Assembly: GCA_035771175.1 (NCBI GenBank)
Contig: CM069597.1
Location: forward strand, 45,335,212-45,399,211
Reading direction: 5' to 3'
Source: Paratinospora sagittata
Lineage: Eukaryota > Streptophyta > Magnoliopsida > Ranunculales > Menispermaceae
DNA: 64,000 nucleotides
Every line of letters starts with the position of its first letter. Within the stretch, counting starts at the first letter, position 1. The notes under the pieces are model-generated. The model ran no database searches and was not told the origin of the DNA. It saw nothing but the letters and a program-made list of their open reading frames with translations. The translations under genes and the position numbers were made by a program. Positions 58,396 through 64,000 of the stretch are shown one piece after another.

Positions 58396-60040
58396 TTTTT
58401 AAAACCCTCTTATAACAAGGTTAAGTCCCCCTATTAGCCAGATAGATGGGTCCAACCAAAGTCATAAGGTTTTCTCAAATCAATGCATCATTCAAAACAT
58501 TAGAACACATTCATGCTTTCAACATACAATATATATAAGTGATATGATGACATAAATGATATAATCATAAGTGAAGTCTACTCACAACCAAGCCTCGCGA
58601 GAGTATTTAACCACACACGACCTCCAAACCAAATCTACTCAATCAAGATCCTGAAACATTCATCAATATCCTACCATACATCAATTTCGATGCTCAATCA
58701 TATAGACATTACACATCAACCCTAAATCATCCCACATATAGACAATAGGCCTAAATCTCATCTAATCCCATCATTCAACTCAAATCACATGAGTTAGGCC
58801 TCTAATGTATAGTTCTCATACATAAACCATTCCATTAATCAAAAATACTGATTTTCAATTCGTTCGGCATATACATGCTCAAATTGGGTCACTTGATCAC
58901 AAGTAGGCCTAACCCATGATATGGTCACAACCACCAAATCAGTAGCATAATCAACCCTAATCATGCTTAATTAAACATAAGTTGCATCAATTTAATGATT
59001 CTAGGCCAAAAGCATCAAAAGCCCTAAAATATGAGATTTTCCATACTTAGGCCATATTGCCGATTTACACTAGGTCACCATGTTCAGCCATGCATATCAT
59101 TGATTTTGCATCATGGGTTCATCAACAATGACAACTAGGTCAACATAGTTGATATGCAAGCTATTTGGAAAGGTCTAAGTTCATATTCTAAATTTAGGTC
59201 TAATACAAGCAACCCTACCAATTCTTCATTTAATGTTCTGTTCAGATGTATCAATCTACCAACAAAAATATGTAATCACAAAATCAACCGTACAGATTGA
59301 ATTATTTGAAGAGACAAACCTTCTGTCCAAATATCAGCCCAATCCAGCGGTGGACCGAAAAGATATGTATCTTTGATGAACAAGTATCTAATCAGACAGT
59401 TTCTTCTTTCCTGCTGCAAATACCCAAACTCAGATGGATATATCACACAAAATACTAAACATTTAAACATCTCCACTGTTCAGAATACAGAAATATCGGT
59501 TAGAAAATACATACCAAAATTTGATATCCATCCAACGGTAGATTGAGGAGATCTACAAGTTTGAGCGAAATGGCATGAGAAACCCAGAAATTCCGACCAG
59601 ATATGTTTGAGAGGTTATATCTCTTAGAAAAAGCCTCTAATTAAGATCTCCACCGTTAAGAATATAGAAATATCAGTTTTCAACTACACACCCTAATTGG
59701 ATAATCATCTAACGGTAGATTTAGGAGATCTATAGTTTGAGCGAAACAGTGCGAGAAATCCAGACTTTCCGACCAGTTTTGTTTGAGAGGCTAGATCTCT
59801 TAGACGAAACCTCTGATCAAGATCTCCACCGACCAGAATGAAAAACCATAAGCTACGAACGTGGTGACAAAATTTGAGCTCAATCTGACCGTATATTCCA
59901 GAGATCCACCTATTTGATGAAAATCTTGCAGGGTTCTTCCTCCTGCAACTCTCTCCTTCTTTCTCTTCTTCTTTCCTTTCTCTTCTTTTCTTTCTCTTCT
60001 TCTTTCCTTTCTCTTCACTCACCTCTTTCTAACAATTCCT

Positions 60041-60160
60041 TGATTGCCTCCTTGATTCTCTCCTTGATCCTCTCCTTGTTTTCCTCCTTGATTCTCTCCT
60101 TATTTTCCTCCTTGATTCTCTCATTGTTTTCCTCCTTGATTCTCTCCTTGATTCCCTCCA
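60041..60160. repeat. 24-bp pyrimidine-rich minisatellite inside LTR B
   Basis: The unit 'ccttgattctctccttgttt' plus 'tcct' recurs four to five times. It is preceded by a CTTT/CTTC-rich tract at 59955-60020. Confidence 0.8.
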
Positions 60161-60614
60161 CTCATTCTAGCACTTCCTTGAGGGCATGGGACACTTGTCC
60201 ACTTTCATACACCAACCTTCACATGTGTTTGTCTCATACTACCCATACCAACCACATGTATTTTAAATGTCCAATCCATTTAATACACCAAATTTTCAAT
60301 TTCATTTATCCTTTTATTCAATCAATCCTAACCCATATCAATTCATGGTTTAATGAGCCCATGCATAAATAATAACATATGCATTATACTTTAATTTAAC
60401 ATGACTCATATACAATTTATGATACATATATTTATATACATTATCAAGCATCAACTATACAAACATTAAACAATCATCAGACAAACACCAAACATATCAA
60501 GGCAACACATAGAGTTTGGGCAAAATGCAATTGGGTTATGGGCTAGATGAAATAATTTTCGGGGCGTCACATCACACCCACCTTAGAATGAACTTCGTCC
60601 TCGAAGTTTTAAGG

Positions 60615-62859
60615 TTAAGAATTACCTAAGCCCATGAACTCGGCAAAGTGCTCCATCATGTAGTCCTCACGCTCCCAAGTAACCTGTTCCTCGCCATGGA
60701 ACTGCCATTTCACCTTAACCATCGGAATCTCGCGGTTACGTAACCTCTGGACCTTCCGGCCAAGTATCTGAATAGGTTCCTCATCATAAGTCTCATCCTA
60801 CCTCAGTTCAATGTTCCTCCAGTCCAAGACGTGATCAAAATCACTCTTGTACACTCAGCATTGACACATGAAAGACATTATGGACTGCTGCTAACTGAGG
60901 TGGCAAGGCTAATCGGTTAGCGACGGGGCCAATTCGTTCTAAAACCTCGAACGGCCCAATAAATCTAGGAGCGAGCTTGCCTTTTATCCCAAATCTAGTT
61001 TGGCCCTTCTGAGGTGAGACCTTCAATAAAACTTGGTCACCCACCTCGAACTCTACGGTCTTCCGCTTGGCATCAGTGTAACTCTTCTGCCTATCTTGGG
61101 CTACTTTCATATTATGCTTGATCCTCTTAATATTCTCTGTGTGTTCTTGTACAAACTTTGGTCCCATCATCGCAACATCCCCTACCTCCGTCCAACAGAT
61201 CGGAGATCTACAGGGTCGACCATACAATGCCTCAAAAGGAGCCATGCCAATACTGGACTGATAGCTATTGTTGTACGCGAACTCACACAAATGTATGTAC
61301 TCCTCCCAGTTACCACTGGACTCAAGGACACAAGCTCGAAGCATATCCTCTAAAATCGATATCAACCTCTCAGACTGGCCATCCGTCTAGGGGTGAAAAG
61401 CGGTACTGAGATCTAGTCTAGTGCCAAGCTGCCTCTGCAACCCCTGCCAGAATACCGATGTAAACCTCGGATCCCTATCTGACACAATCGAAACAGGCAC
61501 TCCATGTAATCTGACTATCTCCCGCATATAGAGTCTGCTCAGCTTGTCCATAGAATCCCTAGTGTTCACCGGTAGAAAGTGAGCGGACTTGGTCAAGAGA
61601 TCAATAATAACCCATACAACATTATGTCTCCTCGGGGTGTTGGGTAATCCCACAACAAAGTCCATAGTGACATGCTCCCATTTCCACTCAGGAATGGCAA
61701 GCGGTTGCATCTGCCCTCCAGGCCTCTGATGCTCAGCTTTGACTCTTTGACAGATCTCACACCTCTGAATGAACTGAGCTATTTCTCTCTTCATGTCGGG
61801 CCACCAATACATTCTTTTCATATCATGATACATCTTGGTACCGCCAGGATGAATAGCATAATGAGATCTGTGAGCCTCTTGGAGAACACTCTGTCTAAGT
61901 CGTGGATCTGCGGGAACCCATAAACGTCCCCTAAATCTCAAGGCACCATCAGATGACAAGTGCCAATCAGTAAAATCACTGCTCTCAGCCCAAGACTTGT
62001 ATATCCCATAATCAACGTCAAGTCTCTGTTGGTCAATAACCTCCTGGACTTGTGTAGGCTGAGCTCTCATTTGAGCACATATCACAATCTGATCTGAAGG
62101 GGTAGCACATATACTCATAACCGTAGCCGCCTCAAGTAGTCTCCACTCATGAGACATCTGGCGTGCTACCATAACTGTCTCTACCCGCTTCCTGCTCAAC
62201 GCATCAGCCACTACATTGGCTTTACCTGGGTGGTATTCCAATGTAAAATCATAGTTTTTGAGGAGCTCTAACCACCTTCTCTGCCTCATGTTCAATTCCT
62301 TCTGAGAGAACAAGTACTTGAGGCTCTTATGGTCAGAATACAAAGTGAATCTCTCACCATAGAGATAATGCCTCCAAATCTTCAATGCAAAAACCACTGC
62401 GGCCAGTTCTAAGTCATAAACAGGGTAGTTTTTTTCATGCACCTTCAACTGCCTCGATGCATAAGCAATGACCCTATCCTTCTGCATCAACACGCAACCC
62501 AAGCCGATACGAGAGGCATCAGTATAGATAACTAACTCTTGATCAGGCTCTGGCAAAATCAATACTGGCGTAGATGCCAATCTTTTCTTCAACTCTAAAA
62601 AGGCATTCTCACACTCCTCGGTCCATACAACATGCTGGACCCTAGCTACGACATGCTGGACCCTAGCTGGTCCTGCCTGCTCTGCCTGATCCCCTACTAC
62701 TGCTGCCACACTACTGTGCTCTACAGCGGCTGCAACATCATCCTGCAGTGGTGGCCTAACACCCTGTGTACGGCCTAGCAACTCGAGAATCTGGGCGTGC
62801 TGCTGCTGAGTGGCCTCTAAGACTGCCTCTATACGCCTAAGGCGTTCCTCTGGGTCCAT
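60615..62859 (-). pseudogene. gypsy gag-pol remnant (gag start fused to RNase H, integrase, chromodomain-like end)
   Basis: The frame begins at 62859 with a gag-like N-terminus ([20 protein letters not shown]). After about 75 residues it passes directly into the RNase H domain ([34 protein letters not shown]). Most of gag, protease and RT are absent. Integrase follows with its zinc-binding [11 protein letters not shown]...[16 protein letters not shown] and core [15 protein letters not shown]. An in-frame stop interrupts the core near 61389, after which the reading resumes to 60841 ([43 protein letters not shown]). A frameshift near 60860 precedes a decayed chromodomain-like end (LGRKVQRLRNREIPMVKVKW) to a stop at 60615. 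The element is non-functional. Confidence 0.9.
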
Positions 62860-63041
62860 GGCTGATCCTGTTTTTTCTTCTCTTGTAAATATCTGAAATT
62901 CACAATAAGGAAGAGTTCAATCAGGATCACAATCCAGGAAAAGTTACCCCTAAGATAACTACCCATAATCATACTCATAAAGGCAATCATAATATCATAT
63001 AAGTCTTTTATTCTTTTAAGGATTTTAATCCTAAAACACTC

Positions 63042-63053
63042 GCTCTGATACCA
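63042..63053 (-). promoter_or_regulatory. gypsy primer-binding site (initiator tRNA-Met)
   Basis: Minus-strand TGGTATCAGAGC, complementary to the 3' end of initiator tRNA-Met, lies four bases downstream of the LTR end at 63058. Confidence 0.92.
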
Positions 63054-63057
63054 TAGT

Positions 63058-64000
63058 TGTCACGACCCACTATACGTGACGTCATGACCGGCACGGGAAC
63101 CTCCGAGTATACCCTCCGTCGGTACACTCGACGTCCCGTCAGCCTAAAATACATATACGAATCCCCAAAAAGAAATAAAAGTACATCATTGACAACCAAC
63201 TATCATGATTATAATGAAATAAAATATTACTTCTCCAAAGTTTTACAAACATAAAATTCCAAAGTCTTCAAAATGATACAAAACCCAACACATCCCAACT
63301 ATGTGTTAAATATACTATTACTAGGTGTTATCATGTACATAATTATCAAAATACAAAACTAAATGTACAACACCTACATGAAACAAAAACAAGGGACGCT
63401 CCGCAGTCAAGCCTTCCCTTTTCCTTTTCTATCAGATCCTGAAAGAAGATGGTGAGGTGTGAGCTACAGCCAGCTCAGTGAATGTTATTTACAAGTGGCA
63501 TATACGTGCATTTATAAAACATGGTAAGATCATAAAACAGTTGAAATATCATGATGACGAAATATATTACATACATGCTAACATAATGCATCAAGTCATA
63601 CATAAGACGATGCATAACATTTTGTAGTCATGCTCATGCAATCCTAACACCTCCTGAGTATGGGGGTTTCAAGGCCTGGTGCGCGACACACAGCGCCCGA
63701 ACACACACACAATACTCGTATTCTAATAGGGTTTATGGGGTCGTGCAGCACGTAGGATTATTTTAAACAAACTTACCCATACACAAGGCATAAAACCCTC
63801 TGCCAGGTACACAACTGGGATCGCCGCTAGACTTACGAGAATTCCCAAAAAGAGGAAATTCCAACTAGGGGCCTCAACCCAAATTGTCATCCCAATGAAT
63901 TATGCTCAAATGAATTTCATGGAATATTAAAACATGCATACCATCACACATAAGTATTTAAAACATTTCTATACTACAATGCCACATATAAATAATCCAA
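63058..64000 (-). repeat. gypsy 5' LTR, family A, partial
   Basis: From TGTCACGACCCACTATACG at 63058 to the window edge the sequence is almost identical to the reverse complement of 19500-20442, the nested solo LTR. It continues outside the window and would be expected to extend about 1.9 kb more. Confidence 0.92.

Larger units (their letters stand above)
57513..60571 (-). repeat. gypsy 3' LTR, family B (3059 bp)
   Basis: On the plus strand it runs TGTGGCGACCCCGCG ... GGGGCGTCACA; minus strand TGTGACGCCCCG ... TCGCCACA. It contains a three-copy 55-bp tandem repeat (58231-58395) and a pyrimidine minisatellite (60041-60160). Short frames inside it, including the Leu/Ser-rich one at 59914-60372, are repeat shadows. 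Confidence 0.85.
57513..64000 (-). mobile_element. defective chromovirus-type Ty3/gypsy element, right end outside window
   Basis: Reading leftwards: 5' LTR (64000 and beyond, to 63058), PBS, gag start, internal deletion, RNase H, integrase, chromodomain-like tail, polypurine tract AAGGTGGGTGTGA (60572-60584), and 3' LTR (60571-57513). The layout and LTRs near 3 kb fit Tekay/Del chromoviruses. The two LTRs do not match each other, which a normal insertion cannot produce (see findings). Confidence 0.85.

Noticed and set aside
59914..60372. 152-codon Leu/Ser-rich membrane-like ORF
   Set aside because: It is produced by the pyrimidine-rich minisatellite and tract inside LTR B.
63057..63254. 65-codon ORF also present inverted at 20246-20443
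   Set aside because: It is shared because both are family A LTR ends; the frame is a repeat shadow, not a conserved gene.

Overview
This is nuclear DNA of a flowering plant, probably a woody or other repeat-rich eudicot. The evidence is AT-rich intergenic sequence, spliced genes with short GT-AG introns, a nuclear tRNA-Phe, and a dense mix of Copia, Ty3/gypsy, LINE, SINE and MITE sequences. No bacterial, plasmid, CRISPR or rRNA feature is present. Exon boundaries below were read by eye from splice signals, reading-phase continuity and comparison between copies.

Region by region: (1) 1140-4056 (-) holds the first seven exons of a ZIFL-type MFS transporter gene; its later exons are not in the window. 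(2) 4934-5111 (-) is a plausible first exon of an unrecognised gene. (3) About 6-9.3 kb is T-rich, gene-poor sequence. (4) 9.3-21.4 kb is a nested nest. A decayed RPA1-like (OB-fold plus zinc ribbon) gene is split by a 487-bp palindromic solo LTR and by a 7.4-kb Copia element; the Copia element is itself split by a 2.8-kb solo LTR of a gypsy family. (5) 22147-29629 (+) is a complete 17-exon ZIFL gene, head-to-head with the first copy. (6) 31.1-33.9 kb and 35.8-37.8 kb are two 5'-truncated LINEs, each with long target-site duplications. The second lies inside the intron of a putative two-exon gene (35450-39493). (7) 40.0-40.5 kb is the 3' remnant of a third ZIFL copy. (8) 40722-45088 (-) is RNC1, a plastid intron-splicing factor derived from RNase III. 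(9) 47555-50025 (-) is a plastid lysophosphatidate acyltransferase (LPAT1 type). (10) 53378-53450 (-) is tRNA-Phe(GAA). (11) 54740-56340 (+) is a type II metacaspase most like MC9. (12) 56942 to the right edge is a giant palindrome followed by a defective chromovirus-type gypsy element whose two LTRs belong to different families.

The host genes do not form a pathway. RNC1 and LPAT1 are both plastid-targeted housekeeping proteins on the same strand; the ZIFL copies are a local gene family. The most unusual content is in the repeats. Two related palindromic solo-LTR-like elements carry tRNA-like promoter boxes and the same right flank, one of them bounded by an exact GATAT duplication. The terminal gypsy element looks like a recombinant between two LTR families.
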